Shown one piece after another: positions 10,757-24,523 of a DNA stretch of 64,000 nucleotides (position 1 is its first letter; each line of letters starts with the position of its first letter). Source of the stretch: Sambucus nigra (taxonomy: Eukaryota > Streptophyta > Magnoliopsida > Dipsacales > Adoxaceae); contig OX422208.1 in the NCBI GenBank assembly GCA_949130495.1, forward strand, positions 640,750,523-640,814,522. The letters are read 5' to 3'. The notes under the pieces were generated by a model. It was not told the origin of the DNA, did no database searches, and saw only the letters and a program-made list of their open reading frames with translations. A program made the translations under genes and the position numbers.

Positions 10757-12772
10757 ACCTAAGGAGGTACACAATTTTTGGGGTTTGATAATGTATTACC
10801 ATCGATACGTTCATGGGTTTTTGAAGATAGTCGAAGCTCTGATGAATTTGATGTAGGATGTACTATTTATTTGGGTTAATGCAGGAGGAGAGACTGATAG
10901 TTTATGCTTCTCAAAATCTTAAGCCTCATGAGGGGAATTATCCCACCCATGATTTTGATTTAGCAATCGTAGTGTTTCCAATATGTATTTGGAGACATTA
11001 TGTATTAGGGGAATAATTTCAGTTGTTTATAGACTACAAAATCGTATAATATATATTCACGTAGAGGGAGTTAAAGATGAGGCAGTGGCGATGGCTTGAG
11101 TTTGTGAAAGACTACCAGTTTGATATCTTGTACCATTCATAAAAGGTAAATGTAGTGGAAGATGCCTTGAGCCGTAAGACGACAATAGAGTTAGCAACGG
11201 CATGGAAGGTGAAGTGGAGTTCACTTCGTACTGATAATGAGTTATCACGTGATTTTATGACAGTTCTTACCATTACAATCAAGATCATCATTCGAGCCGT
11301 GAAGATACAGGCATGGGATTATCTTTTCCAGAAGAAGGTTGGACATTTATTGGTAGAGGGGATAGAGCACTATTCAATTACTTCACATAGGGTATTAAGA
11401 TTCCACAAGAGGTTGGTAGTCCCAGAGGATGAGGAATTACGATGAGCAGTAATGAAAGAAGAACACGGGCCACGTTTTATGTACATTTTGGTGGGGATAA
11501 GACATATTAGGACATGATGCACCATTATTAGTGGTAAGGCATTAAGAATGACAAAACCATTATTGTTTCCAAGTGTGTCAGATGATAATTAGTGAAGGTG
11601 GACCATCAACGACCAATAGGTTTTCTACAGCCTCTCGAGATTTCAATGTGAAAATAGAAGAACATTTACATGGAATTTATTATAGGGTTACCTACATCAC
11701 AGTGGGGACATGATTATATCTAGTTGATCATTGACCGTTTGATTAAGATGGCTCATTTTTTTCCAGTTCAGACGAACTATTCTTTAGAGAAATACAATAT
11801 TTTTTTCTTGTAGAGATTGTGAAGTTGCATAGTGTACAACTCAATATTGTGTTAGATAAGGATAAGACATTTGTGTCCCAATTTTAGAGGATTTTACAGC
11901 ATACATTAGGGTGGAGTTGAGGTTAAGTACCTAATATTACCCATAGACAAATGGTTAGGTAAAGATGGTAAATTTGATGGGGAGGCCATATAGTAGATTA
12001 GTATTTTTTTTACTTCAAAGGTAGTTGGGAGCAGTACTTACCATTGGTGGAGTTTGCTTACAACAATAGTTACGAGTTTACTACCGGGATGGCACCTTTT
12101 GAGTTATTATATGGGAGGACTTGTCGTTTGCCCTCTTATTGGTTGGAAGTGGGGGAGAACAAGCTTCTCAGATCGGAGTTCATCCAAGACACTTTGGAAA
12201 ATGTGAAGATGATTTAGGCTAGAATTCGAATTGCCGAGGATAAACAGAAGAATTATGATGATGCAGACATGAGGCACTGGGATTTTAAGGTTGGTAATTA
12301 AGTGCTATTAAATGTGTCTCCCATGAAGGGAGTGATGCGATTTTGGAAGAAAGGGAAGTTGGTTCCCCAGCATGTGGCACCATTCCGTATTATTGAGAAG
12401 ATTGGACTTGTGGTTTTTTTATTAGCTTTACAAGATCATTTGCCGAGGACCCATGACATTTTCCATATTTAAGTGAGTTTCCATATTTAAGTGTTATGAA
12501 GATTTCTATAAATGAGTTAGCTTAACAACACATAGACCTTGATGCGATAGAACTTCATCCCGATGCGAGTTACAAGGAGAGACTTATAGTTGTGCTAGAC
12601 CGTAAATAGCATAGACTTTGTTTGAAGGTTATTCCTCTGGTACACGTACAGTGGGAACACCACAATGAGGATGAGTCAATGTGGGAGAGACAGGGCGGCA
12701 TATGAGAGAAGTATCCGGAACTCTTCAATCCAGGTATGTTTCAAATTCTGAGGATAAAATTTCGTTATCAGT
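10757..12772 (+). pseudogene. Ty3/gypsy RNase H, integrase and chromodomain-like tail
   Basis: The pol frame resumes with KEVHNF and YYHRYVHGFLK (end of RT). RNase H follows ([19 protein letters not shown], then YQFDILYHS and VVEDALSRK near 11150). The integrase zinc region and core are heavily broken but recognisable: KVDHQRPIGFLQPLEI (11600), LIIDRLIKMAHFFPVQT (11725), EFAYNNSYEFTTGMAPFELLYGRTCR in pieces near 12050-12125. The tail has GVMRFWKKGKLVP and, at 12590-12710, RKxHRLCLKVIPLVHVQW, the chromodomain-like end of Tekay/Del-type chromoviruses. Many stops and shifts mean it cannot make a protein. Confidence 0.88.
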
Positions 12773-12781
12773 AGGGGAGAA
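12773..12781 (+). other. Polypurine tract of plus-strand gypsy
   Basis: AGGGGAGAA stands immediately before the LTR start TGTAACACC and follows the end of pol, as expected for the plus-strand primer. Confidence 0.8.
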
Positions 12782-15200
12782 TGTAACACCCCATATTTTT
12801 ATAATAATAAAATTGGTAAAATTTTGAATAAATAAATTTATGAATAAATAAACTTATGAATAAATTTCTTGAATGTGATATGCATGCTTATGTGATTCTT
12901 CTATGCAAAATGAATATATTTGCAAATAATTAAATTGCATGTTACTTGAATTAATATTATGTCATGATTAAATATAATAAAATGTGTAAATTGTTGTAGA
13001 CATTATTCGGGTGCATTCTGGATTGAATTGGGAACTCGTTTGAGCATTTAAACATATTAAGTTGAGATCGGGGAATAGGTTTGCCCTTTGGGAAAAAATT
13101 GGACCAATCCAGGTAGTATTTTGGGCTGGTTTGGGGGCCCAAATTGGGGGAATATGGGATTAAGGTTTGAATCAGGTTAGTAACCGACCTAAACATCCAT
13201 ATTAGAGTTGACCTAGAATCCCCACACCATCTAGAGGAAGTTACCAAGTCCATAGAGGAAAAGGAAGAATAAGATTCAAGATAAGAGACTTACATCATCG
13301 ATTTAAGGCAAGAATTCTATTGCTAAACTAATTGTAATTTGTTTCTTAATTAATATGTGTACTCTCTCGTAATAATTTAGGGTTAAAAGTTGATTTTATG
13401 ATTAAAAATAAATGGAATAAAATCTAGGACTGTTTAGAACAAATATGAAAATAATTGTGTTTTAAGAATTAAACGTTTTGGTAACAAACTTGGAATTGAT
13501 GTCATTTTATTAGAAAATTGACCATTAAAATCCATGTAATAGGATTGTTGTTTTTAGATGATTTCAAATCATGTATTTATTTCTTTAATTTGGAAGTTTT
13601 TAGGTAAGATTATGATATTGAATTAGGTTAGATAACCTCTATGGTTTAGATCCGAATTCTTGAAATTATGGGGGAGTGATCATACATAGATTGGGTAAAT
13701 AATTATATATGTATTTTCTTGACCATAATGGGGTTATAGTTCTTTAAATGGAAGTAGACAAAACATTAGAAACAAAATTTTATTTTTTGGAATGAAACTT
13801 GTATAACAAAACACAATAGAAGATCTGGGATTCTGCCCGAATAGCGAATCGATTCTGCTCCTGGGCTTCGATCAGGGTTGGACCCTGGAAACGTTCAGGG
13901 GATTTTTATGAACTGAAGAGATATGTGGGAGGTCATCCAAGTGAGTTGATATTTAATTAAAATAATTTTTTTGCTATTCATTGTTGGGGAATTTAATAAT
14001 TAACTATAGTGTTACAAGGATATTATTTGGAGGTTGATGAAACCTAATTAGGAGTAATTATGGGGATAGTTACCTATACATATTGTGTGCTACATATATG
14101 TATTTATTAATTGTATAAAGATACCCGTGTTCGTGAGCAACCTATCGGTTGGGGTTATGTACGTCTTCAGTATCGTAGCACGCATTAGCACATGTGGGCT
14201 AGGCATTGTGTAAGTTGTTATTTAGGGTCCTAAGATTATGGCACCACTTGCGATGAGTTAAGTGAGATAGAAGGATCCATTGTCGTTAGCGATGATATAG
14301 ACCTTGCAATGGTGTACTACATAGGGACCGCCAAGCTAATGTGTGTTTTATTTACATCCGTTTAGTGAGGGACTCCTCCAAACTTACCAATAAAGCACGG
14401 AATGGACACCAAAGGTAGATGGCTTTGTGTGCCATATATATGTGAGGACATGTATATATTTATATAAATTAATTAAGAATAAATTCTTGTTGTTTAATGA
14501 TGTAGACAACTGTTGATGAACACAATGCTACGTAAAATACATAATGTGATGATATGATATTTATTGGGGGTAGTATTATGGGGTTATTATTGGGACTTAA
14601 ATCATACGTGTATATGCTTAGCACCTGTTTATTATTCGGGCTAGATGACTTTGATTTCATCATGTTAGTGCAGATACTGGACTTCATATTTGGGACATGT
14701 TAGGAATCATGTATTATTACACTTAGATGAGGGGTGAGATACTTACTACATGCGAGTGCCGATGGGCGGTATGTAATGTGAATTGACTGCATAATTATAT
14801 ACTGATTTTGTAAGTTAATTCTTGCAACTTTATGGCGCTGACCAGGGCTGATAGGAGATCAGACCTTTCATTACACTTAATCATTAGCGAATTTAGTTCA
14901 GTTGATTCTCGTACATGTTTCTACTCTTATTTCAGTCGCTATTATTTTAGAGATTTTATGGGCATAAGCCCACAATTTATTATTTGAATTATTTATCTTC
15001 TAGTTACGTATAAGGTGGATGTTTTATGACTTATGGGAGTTGGGATTTATTGATTATCAATTATTTCTTCATATGATTTTATTGTACATGTACGGTTTAA
15101 ATTAAAATGTTATATTGAGGATGGTATAGATTGTTAGACTTGCCCAGCTTCGATGTATTGTGTTTGGCCAACCTTTACGTAAAAAAAAGATATTGTTACA
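12782..15200 (+). mobile_element. 3' LTR of plus-strand gypsy element
   Basis: This 2419-bp LTR runs from TGTAACACC to TGTTACA, so its ends form a TGTAACA inverted repeat. It follows the PPT and the pol tail. Its last 330 bp match the fragment at 7241-7589. It contains only short, meaningless frames. A TSD cannot be tested because the other LTR is truncated. Confidence 0.85.
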
Positions 15201-16339
15201 GTGGGGACTTCTGAGATGGGAAAATTTGGTAAATCTTTCTTGCATCAGTTGTGGAAAGTGAATAATTCTCTGTTAAATAGTATATTATATATTATATTCA
15301 TGAGGATTGGATATCAAGTTGGGAAATGCTATAGAAAAGGTAGAAGGTTTACCCATGAATATTTTCAATTTTATAAGTGACACAACCACAATGATTGGTG
15401 TTGGGTTGTCTTGTAATGTATCGTCGTCCAAATTAAGTGCTTGATCGACCTAAAGCGTTATTTGTAGCCTAGCCTCCATGGCTTGAATTAAAGAATGATA
15501 TAACATTTTAGTAAAGATATATTAGCATTGCATTAAGATATGTAAGAACATTTTACATTAGATTTTGTAGCTGAATAACCCTTTTTTTATTAGGCTATTT
15601 CGGACCATTTGATCTTGAATAACATTTATCCCTATTATAATGCCTAACACATATGTTTATTATGATAAATTTTGAGGCAGATGAGTAGATACTATAATTA
15701 ACTTGGTTACAAATGTAGGTGTAAGACTAGTAAAAACTCAGAGAGTTATGTATTATCAGTTCGTGTAGCTTCTTGGCCGAAATTGAGGAATTGAATGCGA
15801 TGATGACCTATCATTGGGTAATTACTAGAAAGTTCTTTTATTGATGTGTTGGGTAGGAATTATATCATGTATTTGTGGTTAACCACCTTGTATGTAGGCT
15901 TGTTATCTATTACTTTGAAGCACATGATTGTGTATCTTTTCCTTCATCCATCAAGAATTTTAATTGGGGAACCCATTTTTTCCTAATGCAAAGACGTATG
16001 TTATTTTCCTAACAAACATTAAAAATTAGGTAATGGAATCATTAAAAATATTATGAGAATTTATAAAAACAGAGCTAGCTTTGGCCTATATAATTTCATT
16101 TAATAGTATAATGCCTACACTCATGAGTTAATTTTGTCTCTTGTATTATCGAGGAAATTCCTTCCTTTTCAATTTCCTTTTGTGGCTTGACCTGTGATAA
16201 AATGAATTATTAGTTTAACTAACATTAAAATTTAAGAAATAGAATATCTTTATGTAATATTAAGATGACATTATAACATACAATACCCATACTTAATGAT
16301 TCAAATGCTTTTTTGTACACGATTTTTTTTATTTTATTG
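15201..16339. other. AT-rich stretch without a recognised gene
   Basis: No long frame or known motif is visible. It lies between the gypsy 3' LTR and the C-terminal end of the Helitron helicase (minus strand), so it may be the Helitron 3' flank. I could not find a convincing CTRR terminus with a hairpin. Confidence 0.4.
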
Positions 16340-18817
16340 TACTGAGCTGAGTTCTCTCAAATGGGAAAAAAATTCAAACCATCACATATAGTCATTTGAG
16401 AAATAACAACGTAAAGTTGTCCATGGACAAAGATTGGTCGTGGTAAGAAAAATCCAACATTTTATACATTTGTTCCTTGAAATTTATTGATTGTTATGCA
16501 GAATGAAGGACATATAGGTAGGTTGCACTATTTTAAATGAATGGCGATTTTGGTTTCGACGTAGACATTATGATTTGTGGAATGAATAGCTTTACGCCAA
16601 TGTTTGAGCCAATATTGATTTTGCCTTCAATTACCAATGAGTCTAGTTGGGTGATTATTAACCTTGTTTTGTTAAAAACCCTGACTCTGATTGGCATTCT
16701 GTAATAAAATGATCGAGATTCTAATTTTTAATTCTAACTTATGGTTTTGAAGAGTCTGGAAGCTCAGAGTGTTAAGGAACTCTACTGAAACAGAATATCA
16801 TGATATCTAAAATTTATTATAGTTTTGCAAAGTTGATATGAGCTTCGATATGTTTTTCTATCTTAGGGGATAAGATCCATAATGTACGAATTTATTTCAT
16901 CTACCCTCTCATTTATTGGCATTAAAATCCCTCATGAAGTTAAGTAGTTTACATCTGTATAGTTTTAACATAAATCAAGATATGTTGTTTGAACTACACT
17001 GCCAATGGGATCATCTATTGATAGAATAATCACGTCTTCAGGTATTTCGATCTAACATGGCTCATGTTCACCACCAATGAGGATGTAAGAAATATTCCAT
17101 CTTCAAGTACAAGAATCGAAGAATTGAATTTATCTAAATCTTGAATTCACATGTTTTTATTAAATAAAAAACACCAAAAAACACCTCTATACATGACTTA
17201 TTAATCGAGTTATTTATAATATCCTTTCTCCTTCCTTTTGGGAAAAATGGAAAAGTTTACTTAAAGTCACAACCAAGTAGAATTGTTTTAACCCTTCAAA
17301 CTTTATCATTTGAATACGGATAATGGAAACAAATAATATCTATCCGTGTTGTATCCACTACCTCAAAGTGTGTTGATTGTACATAGGTGCCTCATCCCAA
17401 ATGATCAAATTTGTTCTTTGTATGAGCTTCGACAACTGTGTTCCTTAATGAATGTTACAGTTTCAATTATCACCCAAGTTATTTAGAATATAAAACTACG
17501 AATATGCCATTCTTCCACCATGTAATAATAATGAGGAATTACTGGATGACTCTACCATAAGCACAATCTTTTCCTCTAACCTCAATTGTGTAATGATATT
17601 CTTCTACAAATATGTTTTCCTAATGCCTCAATCTCCCTATACAAAATAAAGACACCATTTATCTTTGTTACTAGAAATAATTATGAAAGTATAAACTTAT
17701 TCTTGTTCTTTGTTCATGCTTATATATATATAAACTCATGCTCGTGAATTAATTTCTCAACATCATACGATAGCTCTTTTGTAACCAACATATTATTAAC
17801 CTCATGGTTCATTGTATGATCAGGTACTAAAAATGACGTGAAATCCTTAAAACAGTTGTTGCTTCGTAGAAAAAGTGGGTTAATTTGATACAAACTGTAA
17901 TTTTTATTTAATCGTCAGTAAGGGATATATTTTCAAATTTTAGATATTTTTATAATACTAAATATCATATGAAAATTGTTCCCAAATCTTCTCCCAAAGC
18001 TCTAAAGTATTTGTTAAATCATAAAAATTCAATATGGTAACAAAGAGTTCGCTTAATTATGCCAATGTTGACCATTGTGATGCTTGATGCATTGCGTCAT
18101 GCCACTCATTGTCTCCGTCTAGTAACCCATGTGTATAACATGTTGCTTTGAATATTGGATACATCACTCCGTTGATTATTTTAATTTCTTCATAGTTTCT
18201 TGCTCCATTACTATATTAATGAGTATTCGAAAGTAAAACATCGCACATGTCATTGGGTGAAAGTAGTTCAATCCCCTAAGACATGTTCCTGATTCTCATC
18301 TTCTCCACTCCTTGTATTCTGGTTTCCATCTCATTTTTTTTGGGGAAATACACATATGTCATCTCCATTAAATCTTCGTGAATTTTATTAGTTCTGATTT
18401 AATATGTGAAACATTGACATCGAGTCTATTGATAACACCATCCAATTGATGCGAATCTCTAAAGGATACTACTTGTTGATCTGGAAGATGTAAGGTAAGG
18501 TATTATACATCGAAACTTCGATATTGGATGTCAAACTCAAAATTTTTCTAGAACAATTCCCAATTTAAGACGTAACGATAATCTATAAATGCTCAACCTC
18601 CAATGAAACTTATACATATATTTATGAGATCCTCATCTCTTAAATGGTCGCATGCTATCCTAAACACCTTGACTAATTCAACACGCGCATTAAAAATTTG
18701 TATCAACCTTTCAACAATCTTAGGTTCTAAATTGGATAAAGCATAATCTCCACGAAGTGCTCAAAGCCTATTGGTAACTTCTCTCTCATTGTCATAGATA
18801 TAAATTTGGGAAAAATT
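16340..18817 (-). pseudogene. Helitron helicase, C-terminal two-thirds, minus strand
   Basis: Read right to left, scattered frames follow plant Helitron RepHel order. They include EPKIVERLIQIFNARVELV (about 18720-18660), LHLPDQQVVSF (18500), NGVMYPIFKATCYTHGLL and EWHDAMHQASQW (18170-18070). The PIF1-type helicase follows: IQRTNLIIWDEAP with an intact Walker B (17420), then the equivalent of VVLGGDFRQILPVVP (17280-17230), IEIPEDV (17040) and PRPIFVHGQLYVVIS (16440-16395), the conserved end of the helicase. Walker A is too decayed to place. Many stops and shifts show it is dead. The N-terminal part continues at 35226 and 42755 after two insertions are removed. No Rep domain is seen here. Confidence 0.88.
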
Positions 18818-19815
18818 TGTAATTACATATTTGATAACTCATGTTTTACATTAGTGAATGTTGTATACCGCTACAAACCATCGAAGATAGATGAAGAAAA
18901 AGTTTTAGTTTGAAGATACATGAAGACAGATCAGAATAGCAAAAGTTCTTCAATAATAAAGCCTCTTCGAGATTAATTTTAGTAAGGTTGTGTTTTGGTT
19001 ACTTTACAGTTCATTTAAAAGTGTTGGGATATTTTTCTAAAATAATTTCTAAGTGTTAAGGCATTGTTTTTCGTCAAAATATTTTTCAAAGTGTTGAGGA
19101 GGATTTTTGAAATAAAAAATAAAAAAATATTTTTTTGCTCCTGTCGTTCAAGCGACATTGGCATCTCGCACGATATCGTTCAAGCGACATCTGGTTTCGT
19201 TCGAGCAACTTTGACATATCATTTGAGCGATCTTCTGACTAAAGTTTTTTTTATATAAAATGTGTTAATTGAGTTATTTTTCATTAAGAAGACCTGACAT
19301 TTTTAAGAACCCAGAACCCAGAAACTGCAAACTGCAGAATACTTTGTCTTATTTAATTTAGGGTTCAATCTTTTGTTTTTTCAATTCATAAGAATCCCAA
19401 ATGCTTTAGCGAATTGTCTTGGAACCTAAGATACATCTTTGCTGGAGTTTCTCTTATAGGGAGGATAACCTACTGCTGATTTAGGTGCCACTTGAGGGAA
19501 GTACTGGGTTGACGATTAATTGCATGTCATAGGGATACTCATGGATGTTCCTGGATGATTCAGAACTGCGTGTTCTTATGGGTATCTGCTGATATCTGTG
19601 AAATAAAAGTTTTGATCTTTTGGGTTTTTTTCTTGAAATTTGTGAGTCAACAATTCATATATATTTGTGCTGGCATGATCCACTGCACCTTGATGTTTGT
19701 TTAAGGTTAATTAAAATTAGGTTTAATTAAATTGGTTGAAAAATTGACTTTAATTAAATAAGTTTACAACTGAAATTTGCGAATTTGGTTTAATCAATAT
19801 CACATAGCATCCTCA
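18818..19815 (+). mobile_element. First LTR of the TR-GAG array
   Basis: This 998-bp LTR runs from TGTAATTAC to CATCCTCA. It has a palindrome cluster at 19144-19235 (TCGTTCAAGCGA twice, TCGTTCGAGCAA) and a TATA box TATAAAA at 19254-19260. The PBS follows at 19819. Confidence 0.85.
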
Positions 19816-19818
19816 AAT

Positions 19819-19830
19819 TGGTATCAGTCC
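19819..19830 (+). other. PBS (initiator tRNA-Met), first copy
   Basis: TGGTATCAG is intact and followed by TCC instead of AGG/AGC, so the 3' part of this primer site has mutated. The spacer from the LTR end is three bases. Confidence 0.8.
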
Positions 19831-19920
19831 AGGTTTCACTAATTTCTTGTTAATTCCTTTTTTCGCAAATTTTTTGTGATATTAATTTTTTTTTGCAAAA
19901 TCTGATTTTGAAAAATCGCA

Positions 19921-21850
19921 ATATTTCCGAATGAAAACTTATATAATCGGTTGCCAATTTTTGACTGGTCTAATTCTGCTTGCTGGAAAACCTGTATGAA
20001 ATTGCATCTAAAAGCAGTCGATGGGCGTGTTTGGGTTGTTCATGAAAGAGGCTGGACTCTCCCACTGTCACCGTAAATAATGTCACTAATTTAAAACCCA
20101 TGGCAGACTGGACTGAGGATGAGTTTAGATGTAGTACTTTTAATTCCCGTAGGCTACGTGCAATTTCTGATGTCGTCACACCTCAAAAGTTTCGATGAAT
20201 CATGACGTGCACCACGTCGAAAGAAGCATGGGTTGTTTTACAACTTACCCATGAAGGCACAAATGTGGTCAAAGAGTACAAAATTTAACTGCTCAATTTG
20301 AAACAATACCCTTGCTTGAATCTGAGTGTTTTGATGATTTTTACGCACGTTTATCTGGTATTGTCAACACTCGTTTCAATCTTCATAAGCACATTCCTGA
20401 GGCACGAGTGATTGAAAAGATTTTGAGATCGCTGCCTAAACGTTTTATGTCTAAAGTGACTTGTTTGAATTCCTTAGGTGATTTGAGCAATTTATAGAAG
20501 AGTTGGTACAAGACTTCCAGACATTTGAGATTGACATGTTTCCTGACATTGCAAGCCTAAGAATAGAGGGATAGCACTTAGAGCTCAGTCTAGGAAGGGA
20601 TAGGAAGTGTCCAAGAGAGATAAGAAAAAGAAAGGGAAAGTTTATGAGTCCGAGTCTGAGGGAGAAATTAATTTTGATATGGCATTGCTTGAGAAAATTT
20701 TAATTTTTTTTTTCAAATTTTCAAAGCAAAAAATTCTTCCAATAAAAGGGTTTTTGAGAAAAATAAAAAGAAAGATGAGGCCAAAAAGAGTGGTGAGAAA
20801 GATAAAGAGGAAGAAAAAAGATGTTTTGAGTGTGAGGATAAAGGGCATAGAGCATTTGAGTGTCCCACTAGGTTAAAGAGAAAGAGCAAAAGGATTGTCA
20901 TGCCAGCCACTCATAGAGATAGTGAGGAAGAGGTGAAAGATTCCGAGGATGAGTCTTCACGTGGGAAGTTTGTTGCCTTTTTTGCTAGTCACGTGAGCAC
21001 ATCTAGTTTGTCCCACTAAGATGAGGATACTTGTGCACATGAGACCCCCGAGGATGATAGATTGAGTGTTTCTAGAGAGTGTAAGAGTGAGTATGCTAGT
21101 GAGGATGATAGTGAGCTCCAAATAGAGATTTGTTTGACGAGACCTTAAAGATGAAGAAAGTGAATAAGGAATTGGGTCTTAGGGTGATTGATTTAGAGAG
21201 AGATTGATAGTTTGAGGGGAATTGAGGCTTCGACGAGTCAACTCGAGAAGGTGTAGGTTTCTTTGAGTGAGCAGTTGATCATTTTGAATCGGGAGAAGAG
21301 TGAACTTATAGCGTACGAGTCACAATTAGAGAGATATATTGAACGTGCCCGAGAGGTAAAGGTCACTTTAGATGATATATCTAAGAAGGTGGGAAAGATT
21401 TTCCTCGGTCTCGCTTTGGGTAATATTGACAGACTAGGAATAGGTCATGACAGTGCGTCTACTTCCCAAGTTGCACCCGACCTGGTTCTCGAGTATGTGA
21501 TTGATCCATATGGCTCTCAACCTAACCCACTTAGGCATCTCATACCTGATAAGAGGGTGCATCGTAGATGTTTTGAGAAAGGTGTTCCTAGGCTCGTGTA
21601 TGTTTGCACCTATTGTAAAAAGAAGGGACACCTTAGGGGATTTTGTTTTAAGCTGGGTGGTGTGTCGCATAGAGTTTTGATACATATTCAAAGACACACA
21701 CCTACACATTATGCTTCGGATGATTACATGAGAGAGTCTGCACATATTAAGGAGCAAGTTAAATATTTGGTCAAGACTTCACATGATTTCATGGATGTTT
21801 TCCATAGGATGACACCGCCTTTGGAAAACTCCACCACACCTAACAGCTGA
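19921..21850 (+). pseudogene. Copia-type gag, first TR-GAG copy, broken
   Basis: The frame starts where the other copy has ATG, but here the codon is ATA. NRLPIF near the start and CFDDFYARLSGIVN (20330), VIEKILRSLPKRFM (20410) are typical of the UBN2-type gag of plant copia elements. A first CCHC knuckle, CFECEDKGHRAFEC with frame breaks nearby, sits near 20830. A coiled-coil-like charged stretch follows from about 21100. The clean frame 21263-21850 carries the second knuckle CTYCKKKGHLRGFC (about residues 115-128) and ends at TGA. Stops and frameshifts separate the parts. Confidence 0.85.
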
Positions 21851-23400
21851 GGTTGAGACTTGTTGCTAGCATAGGGTGATTTTCATGATGATATTTTATG
21901 CCTATTGCTAGTGCGTATCACCCTAGTATTTTTGTTTTCTATTTTTGATATATTTTTTGGAAAACCCAAAAAAAATTATTTTTAAAAAACTGTAAAAATA
22001 CAAAAGGATTTTCTATTTTTTTGAGAAAAATTGAAAAAGCCAAAAAGATTTTATTTTGATAAATTTTTTAGAAAATGACAAAAAGAGTTTTGTATTTTGT
22101 TTTCACCATTTACGGATGGTCATTTAGGATGACCATGTGATAATTTCATTCGATATCCATGTGACTGTGTGATAGTGTTTTGATATGCGTCATCATTTCA
22201 TTTGTGTTGTTTATATTGTTTGGAGTCACTAAGATGGAATTTCAGATTACTACCTAGATATTCGACTCTTAGTCTCCTTTAATGCACACTTGTACGGATT
22301 TGTTTTATTATTGTATTTGTCATATAACATGTTGGTCAAAGTGTTTCCCTCATTATCCTGCCTTTGAGACGAATCAAATGCGATAAAACTTGACAATGAA
22401 AGTAGTGCATGTAATAACCGTTTACCGTGAGGAATTAAATTGCAAAAAATGATGAGTGTTGACGGGAAGGGCTGTGAGAGTATGAAATTAACTCGTCGTG
22501 AAAGCCACCGTTTAAAAAAGATCAATAAAAAATTAGGGCAATAAAAATAATCATATGCCGAAAATGGGGCCAATAGGATTTCTCTAAGCAGAGAATAAAA
22601 TAGATCACCTTAAGAAAAAATAAAATATTTATTATTTACAAGGGTGTTTGGATGAAAAAATATAAAAAATGGGTTTGCACGTCCTGACAAAGTCTTGAAA
22701 AATCATGACATAGTTGTAGACGTTATTAGTGTGGAAATCATTTTAGACTTTAACGTGTCGATTAGATTGAGTTGATGTCATATAAATTCACATTATTAAA
22801 CCCCTAAGGACGATTTTTAGATTTTTATATCGAATTTGTTCACACCAATCATTCCGTTTCCAAGATTTGGTTATCTTAGTGAAAATTCATGTCGTGTGAA
22901 TTTTTGTTAAATTATTTTTACATTTTTGTGTGAAAAATAAAAAAATCAAAAATAGTTTGTGCAATTCTTTTGCTTAATGATCGTAGTTGTTTGCTATGCT
23001 TATCGGGACAACTCTATGTTTGTTTTTTTGTTTATTCTTTTCCTTGTCTATTTCGAACAAATAAAAAGGGAGAGAACGAATAATGATGATATGGGGGAGT
23101 TTGTAGTATTGGGGGTATTTTGATTTTTGATGATTGGTTTATTCTATATCATTTCAAACTAGATATGTCACGAAGGTATTTGCTTTGTATCATGTGTGTC
23201 GGTACAAACATTGATGATCATATGTTGCCCAACCTAATGAGAAAAGCTTGAAGATTTGATGTTGAAGATTTTTGAAGAAAAGTTTAAAGACTTAACATTT
23301 TTAGTACCTTTTCTGTTTTGGATCATGGGAGGGTATTATATTTCTATAGGCATTTTGATATGATAATTCACATGTTTTTATTTTGTACCGGCATAGACAT
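21851..23400 (+). other. Non-coding 3' region of first TR-GAG copy
   Basis: No sense-strand frame of note. It contains a block at about 22360-22640 that is also present in the second copy (33090-33330) and in the separate family at 52570-52830. G-runs occur near 23090-23120. An antisense frame (22250-22573) is a by-product of the conserved block. No pol domain is present. Confidence 0.75.
22360..22640. repeat. Conserved non-coding block, copy 1
   Basis: Shared phrases with the other copies are CATGTAA-AACCGTTTACCGTGAGG in part, GATGAGTGTT, ATTAACTCGTCGTG and AGCCACCGT. The block lies between gag and the 3' LTR in each element. Confidence 0.8.
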
Positions 23401-23411
23401 AGGGGTAGAAT
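23401..23411 (+). other. Polypurine tract, middle LTR
   Basis: AGGGGTAGAAT lies directly before the LTR start TGTAAGGA. The equivalent tract before the third LTR is AAGGGGAGATT. Confidence 0.7.
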
Positions 23412-24421
23412 TGTAAGGATATATTTCATATGTCCTGTTTTACATTAGTGTATTTTGTTTATCGCTACAAACTGTCGAAGAAATTATTCAAGTTTGAAGA
23501 TACATGAAGACGGATCCGAATATTAAAAGATTTTTAACAATCAAGCCTCTGTGAGATTAATTTTGGTAAGGTTGTGTTGTGGTTACTTTATGGTTCATTT
23601 AAAAGTGTTGGGATATTTTTCTAAAATATTTTCTAAGTGTTAAGGTGTTATTTTTCATCAAAATATTTTTCTAAGTTTTGAAGTGGATTTTTGAAATAAA
23701 AAATAAAAAAATGCCTATCGTTCAAACGACATTGGCATCTCGCGCGATGTCGTTCAATTGAAATCTGGTTTCATTTGAGCGACTTTGACACTTCGTTTGA
23801 GCGATCTGCCGACTCAAGTTTTTTGTATAAAGCGTGTTGAACGAGTCATTTTTTTGTTAAGAAGACCTCACGTTTTTCAGAACCCATAAATTACAATCTT
23901 TAGAATACTTTGTCTTCTTCAATTTAGGGTTAATTTTTTTTATTTTTTCAATTCACAAAAATCCCAAATGCTTTAGTGAATTGTCTTGGAACCCGAGATA
24001 CGTCTTTGCTAGAGTTTTTCTTATAGGGAGGATAATCTACTACTTATCTATGTGCCACTTGAGAGAGTAACTAGGTTGATGATTGACTGCGTGTCATACG
24101 AAGTACTTATGGGTATTCCTGGCTGATTCAGAACTGCGCGTTCTTGTGGGTATCTGTAGATATTCATTGTAGATTTCGCTTGTAATCATTGTGAGTATTA
24201 CTAAGTGAAATAAAAGGTTTTCCCTTTTGGATTTTTTCTTGGAATCTCTGAGTCAGAAATTCATATATATTTGTGTTGGTATGATTCACTGCACCTTGAT
24301 GTTTGTTTAGGGTAAATTAAAATTAGGTTTAATTAAATTGGTTTGAAAATTGACTCTAATTAAATAAGTTTACAATTGGAAGTTGCGAATTTGGTTTAAT
24401 CAATATCACATAACATTCTCA
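23412..24421 (+). mobile_element. Middle LTR of the TR-GAG array
   Basis: This 1010-bp LTR (TGTAAGGA to CATTCTCA) serves as 3' LTR of the first unit and 5' LTR of the second. It has palindromes TCGTTCAAACGA and related ones at 23716-23806 and a TATA box TATAAA at 23826-23831. Confidence 0.9.
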
Positions 24422-24424
24422 AAT

Positions 24425-24436
24425 TGGTATCAGAGG
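24425..24436 (+). other. PBS (initiator tRNA-Met), second copy
   Basis: TGGTATCAGAGG follows the middle LTR after three bases. It is the best-kept PBS of the array. Confidence 0.88.
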
Positions 24437-24523
24437 AGGTTTCACTAATTTATTGTGAATTCATTTTCCTGCAAAATTTTGAGATATTGATTATTTTGAA
24501 ACATCTCATTTTGAAAAATCGCA